Positions 17,345 to 26,477 are shown, numbered from the stretch's first letter. The stretch: 64,000 bases of DNA from Mesorhizobium comanense (GCF_005503535.1 NZ_SCNN01000015.1:62001-126000); one strand, 5' to 3'. Program-made: numbers and translations. The notes: generated from the letters alone by a model not told the origin.

Positions 17345-18861
17345 ACGCTCATGATCCGCAAGCCGCACAGCGCCTTGGGCCGTCGGGGGAAGACCGCCTG
17401 GTCAAGGAATTCGTCGTCCAGAACCAAGATTACTATGTCGATCGCTTTGCCCGCATCAGGCAGGCGCGCCATGGAATCTGGTCGTTCAATGTCGCGGCTG
17501 CACTGCTGGGTCCGGTCTGGGCGGCGGCGCGCGGCATCGCGGTGCTGTTCTGGATCGTCTTCTTCCTGGAAATGCTCGCCGTCGTCCAGATCGGCATTGG
17601 CGCCGTCGGCAATCTCGGCGCGGCCGAGCAGGCGCGCGCCGAGCGGCTGACCAAACAAGCCGAAGCGCGGGCTGAACAGGCAAACGCCGCGAAGGCTTCA
17701 GGCGCGGACAATGCGGAAGGTCTGAAATCGTCGGCGGCGGCATTGCAGAGAGCCGCGGACGCGGCAAAGGCGCAGGCTGAGACGGCCAGGGAGAAGGCGC
17801 CCCTGCTCATTGGCGCCGGCCTGCTGACCCTGCTTGTAGCGCGGCTAGCGGGCGGATTTCTCGGCAACAGGCTACTCGAGCGGCGGTTCGCCCGCTGGCG
17901 GTCGAATCCGGCTTTGCGGCATGGCCTGAACGCTCCGTTGGCACTGTGCGCGCTGGCCTTCTGCATCGTGGCCTACGGGCTTTCCGTCTATCGCTTTGCC
18001 TGGTCAAGTCCGGCCGCCTGGATCATGACCGCACCCTCCAACCGCGATTGGCAATTTGCCCTGTCGTCGGCGCTGGACGGGCTGATGGAAACGGTTTCGC
18101 ATGCGGGCGAGGGTTTCTTCGGCGCCATCACCGGCGGCATATCGCTGGCGCTCGACGGGCTTTCCTACGCACTGACCGGCATGCCATGGCCGGTGACCAT
18201 GGCGGTGATCCTGATCCTTGCCTGGCAATTGGCCGGGCCGCGGGTCACCATCTTCACCGCCGCGGCGCTCGCTTACCTGGCCTTGCTCGGCTTCTGGGAA
18301 AAGAGCCTCGAAACCATTGCGCTGCTTGGGACTTCGGCGGTGCTCTGCCTGGTGATCGGCATCCCGCTCGGCATCTGGTGCGGTCGCAGGCCGCGCGTCT
18401 ACGCGGCGCTGCGGCCGGTGCTCGATTTCATGCAGACCATGCCGGCCTTCGTCTACCTCATCCCGGTGATCGCGCTGTTCGGCATCGGCAAGCCGCCCGG
18501 CGTCATCGCCACGCTGATCTTCGGCACGCCGCCCGTGGTGCGGCTCACCGCACTTGGCCTGCAAGGGGTGCCGCCGGCGATTCGGGAGGCAGCGCAAGCC
18601 TATGGCGCCACGCGGTGGTTCCTGCTGACGCGGGTCGACCTGCCGCTCGCCATGCCGTCTATCATGGCCGGAATCAACCAGACCATCCTCATGTGCCTGT
18701 CGATGGTGGTGATCGCATCGCTGATCGGCGCCAAGGGGCTGGGTGAGGATGTCCTCAACGCCCTGCAATATGCCGCCGTCGGCCAAGGCCTGCTCGCGGG
18801 CTTCGCCATCCTGCTCTGCGCCATGGTGATCGACCGTATCGTCCAGGGTCGCAATCAATAG
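17341..18861 (+). CDS. Glycine betaine-type ABC transporter permease with N-terminal membrane/coiled-coil extension (ProW-type)
   Basis: This is a 506-residue protein. The C-terminal half (about residues 290-506) is an ordinary ProW/OpuAB permease with DFMQTMPAFVYLIPVIALFGIG and EAAQAYGATRWFLLTRVDLP as the ATPase-contact loop. The N-terminal 250 residues are unusual: an amphipathic start, two hydrophobic segments around 48-85, an Ala/Glu/Lys-rich stretch at about 95-150 likely to form a coiled coil, and further membrane segments. The opening (DRFARIRQARHGIWSFNVAAALLGPVW) loosely recalls DUF2628-type membrane proteins. The extension could mediate oligomerisation or osmotic sensing, which is a guess. 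ATGA overlap with the ATPase gene shows operon coupling. Confidence 0.9.
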   Translation: MNAHDPQAAQRLGPSGEDRLVKEFVVQNQDYYVDRFARIRQARHGIWSFNVAAALLGPVWAAARGIAVLFWIVFFLEMLAVVQIGIGAVGNLGAAEQARAERLTKQAEARAEQANAAKASGADNAEGLKSSAAALQRAADAAKAQAETAREKAPLLIGAGLLTLLVARLAGGFLGNRLLERRFARWRSNPALRHGLNAPLALCALAFCIVAYGLSVYRFAWSSPAAWIMTAPSNRDWQFALSSALDGLMETVSHAGEGFFGAITGGISLALDGLSYALTGMPWPVTMAVILILAWQLAGPRVTIFTAAALAYLALLGFWEKSLETIALLGTSAVLCLVIGIPLGIWCGRRPRVYAALRPVLDFMQTMPAFVYLIPVIALFGIGKPPGVIATLIFGTPPVVRLTALGLQGVPPAIREAAQAYGATRWFLLTRVDLPLAMPSIMAGINQTILMCLSMVVIASLIGAKGLGEDVLNALQYAAVGQGLLAGFAILLCAMVIDRIVQGRNQ

Positions 18862-19091
18862 CCATGCCCATCTTTGGCTTCGCGGATGGCGATCGTCTGT
18901 TCGTCGGATCAGCGTCTTGGATCGACTTTGGCGAACTGCGTCATAACCCATTGGCAAACAATGATTATGTTCATCTGATGCCATCAGCGATGGTGCGTGG
19001 GGACAATTCTTCCGTCTCCCCTCGCCTGCGCACAAGCATGACGAAAAGGGACCCTCGTGCCTGTGGCACGACGATCCCCGCGTAACGCAGC

Positions 19092-19691
19092 TCACGCCTT
19101 CGGGCGGGCTGCCTTGCCTCCACGATCCAGGGATCGCGCCAGCTTGCCGAGTTCGATCGCGGCCGAGCCCGTCCGTTCCTTATCTCCGGTGGCAATCAGG
19201 TCGAGTAGCAGCCCGGTGATCGCTGAATGGATCAGCGTGGCTTGGTCCAGGGCTTCCTTGCGGTCGTAGCCCTGCCTTTCGAGACTGCGGGCGATGTAAT
19301 TGACCCAGGCCTCGATGATTTTCGCGCGGACCGGCCCGGGCAGGCCGACATGGGTAGCTCCAATGGCGATCGCCTCCAGCTGAAGCCGCACCTTGGCGAG
19401 CTCCGCCTCCCTCGACTGAATCTCCCAAAGGCGCAGGACGAAGTCCTCCAGCGTGGCTCCGTCCTGGTCCAGGATTTCAACCGGCTCCATCTGCTCGCGT
19501 GCCAACGCGTCGAGCACCTCGCTGATCAGCCCCTCTTTCGAGCCGAAATGGTGCAACAGCGTTGGCGGCGTGACGCCAAGGTCTTTCGCAAGCGAACGCA
19601 GAGAGAGGTTGCCCAATCCCGTTTGAGCGAGATTGTCGACGATCCTCTGCAACAAGGCAGCGCGGTTTTTCGGGTCTGGCGGTCGTCCCAC
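19092..19691 (-). CDS. TetR-family transcriptional regulator
   Basis: This is a 199-residue TetR-type repressor. The N-terminal helix-turn-helix covers about residues 12-55 (SLRSLAKDLGVTPPTLLHHFGSKEGL), followed by an all-helical ligand domain. GTG 19691 is chosen: GGGGGAAG lies about 6 nt upstream, and the protein then begins with a basic stretch (GRPPDPKNRAALLQRI) usual for this family. A longer in-frame reading to 19976 would run through the divergent promoter. It faces the peptide-type ABC operon 19805-26279 and probably controls it through the repeats at 19736-19775. Confidence 0.88.
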   Translation of the reverse strand: MGRPPDPKNRAALLQRIVDNLAQTGLGNLSLRSLAKDLGVTPPTLLHHFGSKEGLISEVLDALAREQMEPVEILDQDGATLEDFVLRLWEIQSREAELAKVRLQLEAIAIGATHVGLPGPVRAKIIEAWVNYIARSLERQGYDRKEALDQATLIHSAITGLLLDLIATGDKERTGSAAIELGKLARSLDRGGKAARPKA

Positions 19692-19735
19692 GTGATCTTC
19701 CCCCCGGTCGGGTTTTTGACGCTTGACATATAACC

Positions 19736-19775
19736 TAACGATTGTAAGGGTAACAAGTGTTAATTTAACGACTGT
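19736..19775. promoter_or_regulatory. Candidate TetR operator region between tetR and the ABC operon
   Basis: Two direct repeats, TAACGATTGT (19736-19745) and TAACGACTGT (19766-19775), lie 30 bp apart and flank a small palindrome TAACAAGTGTTA (19751-19762). The region is the AT-rich core of the divergent promoter. The regulator assignment is inferred from position. Confidence 0.45.
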
Positions 19776-19804
19776 GCAAAAGCGCAGCAGGGGAGCACGA
19801 TGTG

Positions 19805-21388
19805 ATGACAAAGACAAACAGGGTCCGCCTGTCGGACCGCATATTCGCGCGGTTTCGTGAGAACCGGGCCCGGACGCCTGCTCTTGCGGCCTGTCTCGGT
19901 GCCGGTCTGATGATCGCTGGACCGTGGGCGGCGCTTGCCGAGACGCCACAGGTCGGAGGCACGTTGCGCGCGGCATGGGTGGGCGGCGGCGCGGCGGACA
20001 AGCTCGACCCCACCACCTGGCTGACCATTCTGGAGCTGGCCCGGATTTCGGCCGTGTTCGACCGCCTGACGAAGATCAACGAAAACGGCAAGCCGGAGTT
20101 GATGCTGGCGCAAGCGATGACGCCGAACGCGGATGCGAGCGTCTGGACGGTGAAGCTGCGCCCTGGGGTGAAGTTCCACGACGGCTCCCCCCTGACCGCC
20201 AGAGACGTGCTCTATTCGTTCAAATCCGCGATCGGGCGCGGCTATTTCGCCGCCACCAACTTTTCGATGATCGACCTCCAGAAAAGCCGGATGGTGGACG
20301 ACCTGACGATCGAATTCGTCCTGAATGCTCCCAATGCCGAGTTCGACCGCGTCGTTTCGGATGCAAGTGCGTCGATCATCAAGGACGGGACCACCGATTT
20401 CTCAACGACGGCAATCGGCACCGGCCCTTACAAGATCGTCAACTGGGTGCCGGGCGTGCGCACGGAACTGACCCGAAACGAGGCGTACTGGGGCAATCCG
20501 GTGGCGCTGGACAAGCTCGACATGATCGAGATCGACGACGACAACGCCCGCATCAACGCGCTTTTATCGGGCCAGATCGATCTGGCCGTGAACGTTCCGC
20601 CCTATTTCGCGTCGCAGCTGGAGGGGGCGCCCGGATACTCCGTCGCCTATGGCAGCGGCTCCACGGCCCCGGCCTTTTACATGCGCCAGGACAAGCCACC
20701 CTTCGACAAGGCCGAAGTGCGCCAGGCGTTGCGGCTTGCCATCGATCGCAAGAAATGTGTCGAAGTGGCGCTCGATGGTCGGGGGACCGTGGGGAACGAC
20801 CTCTTCGGCCCTTCCCACCCCTCCTACGCCCGTGACATCCCGCAGCGGGAATACGATCCGGAAGCCGCTCGCAAGCTGCTCGACAAGGCCGGGATCGGCG
20901 AACTCCAGGTGGAGCTTGTAACCGCCCCGGTGGTGGGCATGCTGGAATGCGCGACGGTGTTCAAGGAAAGCGCCAAGAAGGCGGGGATCGAAATCTCCAT
21001 CCGGCAAATCAGCCCCGCCGATCTTTACAACACCCAGTCGGTCTATCTCCAGGTGCCGTTCGGCACGACGGAATGGAAGGGCGTCTCCTTCCAGGAGATG
21101 GCCCGCACCGGGTTGCTGCAGAGCTCTTTCGCCAACGAGACGGCGAACAAGAACCCGGCATTCGATGCCGCCTTCGCCAAGGCCGAGGCGGCGCTCGACC
21201 CCGCGGCCCGCAACGCGCAGTTCGCGGCCCTGCAACGCTCGCTCTGGGACGACGGCGGATACATCGTCTGGGGCATCCAGACCCCTGTCACGGCGTTCAG
21301 CGACCGTGTCGGGGGTTATGAAGGGCTGGCCGGCGCCGAAGTCGGCTTCCTGCCGTCCGGCATTGGCAATCTCTGGATCAAGCACTGA
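19805..21388 (+). CDS. Peptide-type ABC transporter, periplasmic substrate-binding protein (SBP family 5)
   Basis: This is a 527-residue DppA/OppA-like binding protein. A long N-terminal signal (about 45 residues, ending AALAETPQ) precedes a mature part with the family hallmarks: VWTVKLRPGVKFHDGSPLTARDV, AIGTGPYKIVNWVPG, TELTRNEAYWG and FDKAEVRQALRLAIDRKK. Start is ATG 19805 or the adjoining GTG 19802, with AGGGGAG upstream. It is the first gene of an operon with two permeases, a fused double ATPase and an M24 protein. Family members bind peptides but also opines, glycosides and other solutes, so the ligand is open. Confidence 0.94.
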   Translation: MTKTNRVRLSDRIFARFRENRARTPALAACLGAGLMIAGPWAALAETPQVGGTLRAAWVGGGAADKLDPTTWLTILELARISAVFDRLTKINENGKPELMLAQAMTPNADASVWTVKLRPGVKFHDGSPLTARDVLYSFKSAIGRGYFAATNFSMIDLQKSRMVDDLTIEFVLNAPNAEFDRVVSDASASIIKDGTTDFSTTAIGTGPYKIVNWVPGVRTELTRNEAYWGNPVALDKLDMIEIDDDNARINALLSGQIDLAVNVPPYFASQLEGAPGYSVAYGSGSTAPAFYMRQDKPPFDKAEVRQALRLAIDRKKCVEVALDGRGTVGNDLFGPSHPSYARDIPQREYDPEAARKLLDKAGIGELQVELVTAPVVGMLECATVFKESAKKAGIEISIRQISPADLYNTQSVYLQVPFGTTEWKGVSFQEMARTGLLQSSFANETANKNPAFDAAFAKAEAALDPAARNAQFAALQRSLWDDGGYIVWGIQTPVTAFSDRVGGYEGLAGAEVGFLPSGIGNLWIKH

Positions 21389-21417
21389 TCGCCATTGCAA
21401 GCGGGACGGATTGCAAG

Positions 21418-22401
21418 ATGAGCCTGAAATCGATCTTTGGCGCCAACACCATGAGCCGGTTCCTCTTGATGCGGACCGTTTCCGGCGCAGGCCTCGTCCT
21501 CGTGGTCTGCCTGGCGACCTTCGTTGCCGTCACCCTGTTGCCGGGCGACGCCGCCAACTTCGTCTCCGGGCGCTCGGCCAGCCCGGAGAGGCTGGCCGAG
21601 GTGCGCGAACGCCTTAACCTCAACGACCCCGTCGCCGAGCGCTTCTTTCGCTGGGGGCTGCGAGCGGTCCAGGGCGATCTGGGCCCCGCGCTCACTTCGC
21701 CGAGACAGGTTTCCGAGATCATCGCGCCTCGGCTGCGAAACAGCCTGATCCTCGCCAGCATCGCGGCGGCGTTGCTGGTGCCGCTCGCCGTGGCGACCGG
21801 CGCCCTTGCCGGCGCGCTGGCCGGCGGAAGCATGGACCGCGGCCTGTCGGTCATCTCGCTGGTCTTGCTGTCGATGCCGGAGTTCTTCCTGGGGACGCTG
21901 CTGGCCTATTGGCTTGGCGTCAAATGGCATCTCTTCCCGCCCATAGCGCTCTTCGATGCGGCGCAAGGTCCATGGAGCAACCCTGCGGTTCTCGTCCTGC
22001 CATGCCTCACACTGGTCATCACCAATCTGGGCTATCCGGCCCGGATCATCCGCGCCAATGTGGCCGAGGCGATGAGCGGGCGCGTGGTTCTGACCGCGCG
22101 GCTCAACGGAATTCCCGAGCGCCGTATCGTCTGGAAATACGCACTGCGCAACTGTCTCGCGCCGGGCATCCAGGTCATCTCGCTCACCCTGCTTTACCTC
22201 CTGGGCGGCATCATCGTGGTCGAGAACGTGTTCCAGTTCCCCGGCATCGGGACGCTCGCGGTCGAAGCCACCCAGCAGCGTGACCTGAATGTCGTGCTTG
22301 GCCTCGTTGCCACGATCACCGTGATCTACGCGCTGGTGATGCTGCTGACCGACACGTTGATCATCCTGGTCACGCCCAAGCTGCGAACTTTGAGGTTCTG
22401 A
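21418..22401 (+). CDS. ABC transporter permease, DppB/OppB type
   Basis: This is a 327-residue permease. The first membrane segment (about residues 17-40) ends in the LLPGDAANF motif typical of this branch, a periplasmic loop carries RERLNLNDPVAERFFRWG, and the EAA-type loop reads TARLNGIPERRIVWKYALRN. The last part has NVFQFPGIGTLAVEA. It starts 29 nt after the binding protein and ends 2 nt before the second permease. Substrate as for the binding protein, not known. Confidence 0.94.
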   Translation: MSLKSIFGANTMSRFLLMRTVSGAGLVLVVCLATFVAVTLLPGDAANFVSGRSASPERLAEVRERLNLNDPVAERFFRWGLRAVQGDLGPALTSPRQVSEIIAPRLRNSLILASIAAALLVPLAVATGALAGALAGGSMDRGLSVISLVLLSMPEFFLGTLLAYWLGVKWHLFPPIALFDAAQGPWSNPAVLVLPCLTLVITNLGYPARIIRANVAEAMSGRVVLTARLNGIPERRIVWKYALRNCLAPGIQVISLTLLYLLGGIIVVENVFQFPGIGTLAVEATQQRDLNVVLGLVATITVIYALVMLLTDTLIILVTPKLRTLRF

Positions 22402-22403
22402 GA

Positions 22404-23237
22404 ATGCATCTGAGGGAATTGAGCCCAAGCGGCATCGTCGGAACAGGCATCGTGCTCGGCGTCGTCGCGATCGCACTGTTCGGACCCATTTTCTTCAGCG
22501 GCTCGACCGAGATCGTCGGGCGGCCGTTCATGATGCCGACACCGGGGCATCCACTGGGGCTCGACGGCTATGGCCGCGACGTGCTGACCCGACTGATGAA
22601 TGGTGGACTGACCATCCTGCTTCTGGTCACGGCCACCACGGCGCTTGTCTATGCCGTGGGTATACCCGTCGGGCTGTTCACGGCATTGCACAGCCGGGCG
22701 CTGAGCGCCTCGGCTCTCTGGCTCTTCGACTGTCTGCTGGCCTTTCCGCCGCTGCTGCTGGTTCTACTCCTGGCGGCCTCGACCGCTGGCGGCGTCACCG
22801 CGGCGGTGATCGCGGTGGCGGCGAGCCAGGTCCCCTGGGTGACGCGCCTCGTGCGCGCCGCGGCAAGCGAAGTGGCGACCAGCGGCTATGTCGATGCGGC
22901 CCGCCTGCGCGGTGAAAGCACCTGGTCGATCATGTGGCGCGAATTGCTGCCCAATATCCGCGCCACGATGCTGGCTGACCTGGGCCTGCGGATCACGGTC
23001 TCGATCCTGCTCATCACCAGCGCCAGCTTTCTCGGCGTGGGGCTGCGCCCGCCGACGGCCGACTGGGGCCTGATGGCGGCCGAGAACCGCAACGGGCTGG
23101 CGCTGCAGCCCTGGGCAGTGCTCGCGCCGGCGGCGATGATTGCCCTGCTGACGGTCGGCGTGAATCTGATGTTCGACGCGTGGCCCAAGACCTCCGGGCG
23201 TCGCCACAGTGCCGAATTGACGGAGAATGTGGCATGA
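22404..23237 (+). CDS. ABC transporter permease, DppC/OppC type
   Basis: This is a 277-residue permease with the expected periplasmic stretch GHPLGLDGYGRDVLTRLMNGG, the EAA loop AARLRGESTWSIMWRELLPNI and SASFLGVGLRPPTADWG near the end. It lies in one operon with its partner permease, and its TGA overlaps the ATG of the double ATPase by 4 nt (ATGA). Confidence 0.94.
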   Translation: MHLRELSPSGIVGTGIVLGVVAIALFGPIFFSGSTEIVGRPFMMPTPGHPLGLDGYGRDVLTRLMNGGLTILLLVTATTALVYAVGIPVGLFTALHSRALSASALWLFDCLLAFPPLLLVLLLAASTAGGVTAAVIAVAASQVPWVTRLVRAAASEVATSGYVDAARLRGESTWSIMWRELLPNIRATMLADLGLRITVSILLITSASFLGVGLRPPTADWGLMAAENRNGLALQPWAVLAPAAMIALLTVGVNLMFDAWPKTSGRRHSAELTENVA

Positions 23238-25075
23238 AGGCGCTGGATCACGCCCGGCGCGGCACGGCATTGGCGGTCCACGATCTGTCGATCAGCCTTG
23301 TCAGCGCGGCTCCGATTGTCGAGAATGTGGGGTTCGCGCTGCCGCCCGGCGGCTCTCTCGGCATCGTGGGCGAGTCCGGCAGCGGCAAGACGACGCTGGC
23401 GATGGCCCTTGTCGGCCATACCGGCCCGGGCATCAGGATCGCCAGCGGCCGGGTCGAGATCGCGGGCCGCGACATCCTTGCCGCCGGCCCGAAAGAGGTG
23501 GCCGCGCTGCGCGGGCGACAGATCGCCTATGTGCCGCAGGATGCCCCGAGCGCGCTCAACCCGTCGATGCGCGCGGGCGACATCGTGGCCGAGATGCTGC
23601 GCATCCATGCGCCCGAACGCTACGGCTCCGACAGCATTGCGAAGGCCATGGATCTCGTCGATCTGCCCTCGGACTCCGCGTTCCTCAAGCGCTATCCGCA
23701 CCAGTTGTCAGGCGGCCAGCAGCAGCGCCTTGCCATCGCGGCCGCCATGGCCGCCGAACCTCGGGTTCTGGTGCTGGACGAGCCCACGACCGGGCTCGAC
23801 ATGATCACCCAGAAGCGCATTCTCGATGAGGTCGGCCGCCTGCGAGCCCGCACCGGCGTGGCGGTGGTGGTGATCAGCCATGATCTGGAGGTTGTCGAGG
23901 AACTCTGCGACGCCACGCTCGTGCTCTATGCCGGGCGGGTGGTGGAGCAAGGGCCGACGCGCGCGCTGCTGAAAGTACCCGCGCATCCCTACACACGCGG
24001 ATTGATCGGGGCCGTGGCACGGCCGGGCGTCAGGCCGCGCGGCATGTACGGCAGCGCCCCTCCGCCCAACCGCCGCAAGGGTGGCTGCCTTTTCTCGCCA
24101 CGCTGTCCGCAAGCCCATGACGATTGCCGCGAAGTGAACCCGGCGCCGCAAAAGGCCGGCCCCGAACACTGGGTGAGCTGCCCCTATCATGTCGAGAAGA
24201 CGATCGTCGAAGCGGCGCCGATTGGCGAGAGGAAGCGCGACACCTGCGAAATACCGGTGCTCGATATCCGCGACCTTACGGTGGCCTATCGTGGCCAGAG
24301 GGTGCTGAAAAACGTTTCGCTGACGATCCAGCGCGGCGAGCGTGTTGCACTTCTGGGACAGTCCGGAAGCGGCAAGACAACGCTCGGACGTTGTGTCGCG
24401 GGCCTTGTCGACCGTGAAGCGGGCGATATCCGCCTGAACGGCACCCCGCTTTCGCCACGGGTCGCGCGGCGCCCACGCGACCAGCTTCGGGCGGTGCAGA
24501 TGGTGCTGCAGAACCCCTATGTATCGTTCAATCCGCAATTCACCATCGGCGCGACGCTACGGCGCACCATGCGCATGCTCTGCGATCCCGGCCGGGCCGC
24601 GCAGCCCGACCGGCCCCGACTCCTTCACCTGCTGGAACGCGTGCGTCTGCCGGCCGAGGCGGCCGACGCCTATCCCGCGCAGCTGTCCGGTGGCGAACTG
24701 CAACGCGCCGCGATCGCACAGGCGCTGGCCTGCGCCCCCGATCTGATCATCTGCGACGAGGCTACCTCGGCGCTCGATGTATCGGTCCAGGCCGTGGTCA
24801 TCGAGCTGTTGCGTGATCTCACCGAAGACGAAGGTGTATCGTTGCTCGTCATTTCCCACGATCTGGGCGTCGTCGGCAGCATCTCCGACCGTATCTACGT
24901 GCTCGACCAGGGCCTGATCGTCGAGCACGCGCCCACCCCGGTCCTGCTTGCCTCACCCAAAAGCGATCTTGCCAAACGCCTGATCGCGTCGCGCCCGGAC
25001 ACGGCCGCGGGCAGCACAGTTTTCCATGCAACGTCTCAGAGGACAGAAAAAACACATGACACGCTTCACCCGTGA
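23234..25075 (+). CDS. Fused double ABC ATPase (DppD-DppF type) of a peptide-type importer
   Basis: This is a 613-residue protein with two complete nucleotide-binding domains in tandem. Domain 1 has GESGSGKTT, LSGGQQQR and LVLDEPTTGLD, then the peptide-transporter C-terminal region with clustered cysteines (GGCLFSPRCPQAHDDC) around residue 285. Domain 2 has GQSGSGKTT, LSGGELQR and IICDEATSALDVS. Most bacteria encode these as separate proteins; fused forms are well known. ATG 23234 is chosen because it overlaps the preceding stop and precedes the first domain. The gene overlaps the M24 gene by 20 nt. Confidence 0.95.
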   Translation: MKALDHARRGTALAVHDLSISLVSAAPIVENVGFALPPGGSLGIVGESGSGKTTLAMALVGHTGPGIRIASGRVEIAGRDILAAGPKEVAALRGRQIAYVPQDAPSALNPSMRAGDIVAEMLRIHAPERYGSDSIAKAMDLVDLPSDSAFLKRYPHQLSGGQQQRLAIAAAMAAEPRVLVLDEPTTGLDMITQKRILDEVGRLRARTGVAVVVISHDLEVVEELCDATLVLYAGRVVEQGPTRALLKVPAHPYTRGLIGAVARPGVRPRGMYGSAPPPNRRKGGCLFSPRCPQAHDDCREVNPAPQKAGPEHWVSCPYHVEKTIVEAAPIGERKRDTCEIPVLDIRDLTVAYRGQRVLKNVSLTIQRGERVALLGQSGSGKTTLGRCVAGLVDREAGDIRLNGTPLSPRVARRPRDQLRAVQMVLQNPYVSFNPQFTIGATLRRTMRMLCDPGRAAQPDRPRLLHLLERVRLPAEAADAYPAQLSGGELQRAAIAQALACAPDLIICDEATSALDVSVQAVVIELLRDLTEDEGVSLLVISHDLGVVGSISDRIYVLDQGLIVEHAPTPVLLASPKSDLAKRLIASRPDTAAGSTVFHATSQRTEKTHDTLHP

Positions 25076-26279
25076 CGAATACGAGGCCCGTTGGGAAAAG
25101 GTCCATGCCGAGATGAAGCGGCTCGGCTTCGAGGCCGCCGTCATCTGGTCGCGCAGCGGCGGCGGGTATGACCGCGCCGGCAATGTACTCTGGCTCACCG
25201 ACTATGCCACGCACGCCTCTGGCCAGGAGCCGAGCTTCGGCTGGAACGTAGGGTCGTCGTTTGCCGCGGTCCTGATGCGGCCAGGCTACGAGCCGGAACT
25301 GCACACGATCGAATCGCTCGCCGGCATTCTCGACGGGACGGTTGCCTGCGGCGAGAAGCACCAGCATGGAAATCTTGCCGCCGGAGTTGCCCAACGGGTC
25401 CGCGAACTCGGCCTCATCGACAACATCTGCTACGTCGGTGACGACACTTTGCCGGCGGATTTCCACCGGTTGATGATCGCGGCCGCCCCCGAGATCAGAT
25501 GGACGCCCTGCGACCATCTTCTGTACCGGCCGCAGCTCATCAAGTCGCCGGCCGAACTCGACGCCTATCGCGAGGCCGGCGAAGTCGCCGGCAAGGCGCT
25601 TGGTGCGATGATGGAAGCACTGATCTCTGGTGAGATGGAAACCGAGGCCGCGGCGCGCGCGGCCGGTATCATCATGCGCGCCGGCGGCGGATTCCACCGG
25701 CTTTCGATGAACCATGGGCCCGGATCTCGCGCGCAGATGTGGAGCGATCCGTTCTACAGCTTCTCGAAGAGCCGCCCGCAAAAGGGCGATATCGTTCGCG
25801 GCTGGGTCTACGGCCCGATCATGCACGGCTATTGGATAGATCCCGGCCGCACGGCGGTGTGCGGCAACAAGCCGACCGCGGCGCAGAAGCGGGTGATCGA
25901 GGATTGTGCCATGGTCGTCGAAGAGGTGCGGGGCATGTACAGACCGGGCCTTACCGCCCGAGACATTGGCAAGGCCGGTGACAAGCTGGCGCAAAAAGTC
26001 GGCTTCTTCGATTCCGAACAGGGGCTGGGCCAATGGCCGATCTACGGCCATGGCACGGGAACCTTCTGGCAATTTCCCGTACCGGTCTTCGCCAAGGAGG
26101 CCGAAACGCTCGATCCTGAAATCCAGCTGGTCGATACGCCCTACGAGGCTGGCATGGTGGTCTCGTCGGAGTTCTTCCTGAGCGATCCGGAGGGGGGCTC
26201 GGCTGCTTTCGAGCAGAACTTCATCATAACCGAGACCGGTCAGGAATTGCTGACCAAGACCCCGATGATCTGGTGGTGA
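25056..26279 (+). CDS. M24-family protein (creatinase/aminopeptidase P fold), atypical metal site
   Basis: This is a 407-residue pita-bread-fold protein. An N-terminal creatinase-like domain covers about residues 1-170, and the M24 core follows (SPAELDAYREAGEVAG onwards). In metal-dependent members five ligands (Asp, Asp, His, Glu, Glu) are expected. Here the second Asp (GYWIDPGRT), a His in YGHGTGTF and the two Glu (SSEFFL, FEQNFIIT) can be matched, but the first Asp is absent (VRGWVYG where DxG is usual), and the usual second histidine of the HG.G..xHE segment is Trp-Gln-Phe-Pro. It may therefore be a metal-free hydrolase like creatinase or have altered chemistry. It ends the ABC importer operon, so it probably processes the imported compound. 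Confidence 0.85.
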   Translation: MTRFTRDEYEARWEKVHAEMKRLGFEAAVIWSRSGGGYDRAGNVLWLTDYATHASGQEPSFGWNVGSSFAAVLMRPGYEPELHTIESLAGILDGTVACGEKHQHGNLAAGVAQRVRELGLIDNICYVGDDTLPADFHRLMIAAAPEIRWTPCDHLLYRPQLIKSPAELDAYREAGEVAGKALGAMMEALISGEMETEAAARAAGIIMRAGGGFHRLSMNHGPGSRAQMWSDPFYSFSKSRPQKGDIVRGWVYGPIMHGYWIDPGRTAVCGNKPTAAQKRVIEDCAMVVEEVRGMYRPGLTARDIGKAGDKLAQKVGFFDSEQGLGQWPIYGHGTGTFWQFPVPVFAKEAETLDPEIQLVDTPYEAGMVVSSEFFLSDPEGGSAAFEQNFIITETGQELLTKTPMIWW

Positions 26280-26401
26280 TCTGACGTCCTGGGGCGATTC
26301 CAAGGGAAGATGTCGAGCGTTTTCCTCGGGGTCGCCTCAAGGCAAAGCTGTTGGCGAACCTCGCGGCGAACCAACCTGCAAAGTATTTATAACAACGACA
26401 A

Positions 26402-26477
26402 TGGTGGGCCCGGAGGGACTCGAACCCCCAACCAAGCGGTTATGAGCCGCCGGCTCTAACCATTGAGCTACAGGCCC
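26402..26477 (-). tRNA. tRNA with CAU anticodon, probably tRNA-Ile2 (lysidine-modified)
   Basis: Reading the minus strand gives a full cloverleaf of 76 nt with encoded CCA: acceptor GGGCCTG paired with CGGGCCC, D arm GCTC/GAGC, anticodon stem GGCGG/CCGCT with loop CTCATAA, and T arm with GGTTCGAGTCC. The anticodon is CAT. The body (GGTTAGAGC, CGGCTCATAA, GCTTGGT) resembles bacterial Ile2 tRNA, in which C34 is converted to lysidine by TilS, more than elongator Met tRNA. The Ile/Met choice needs identity-element scoring. Confidence 0.93.

Noticed and set aside
18864..19085. Small 73-codon open frame between the permease and tetR
   Set aside because: It has no ribosome site, no recognised domain and a weak composition; it is probably non-coding.
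25056..26279. DMSP lyase DddP (also an M24-fold protein)
   Set aside because: The segments around the metal site do not match what I recall of DddP, and the neighbouring genes give no DMSP context.
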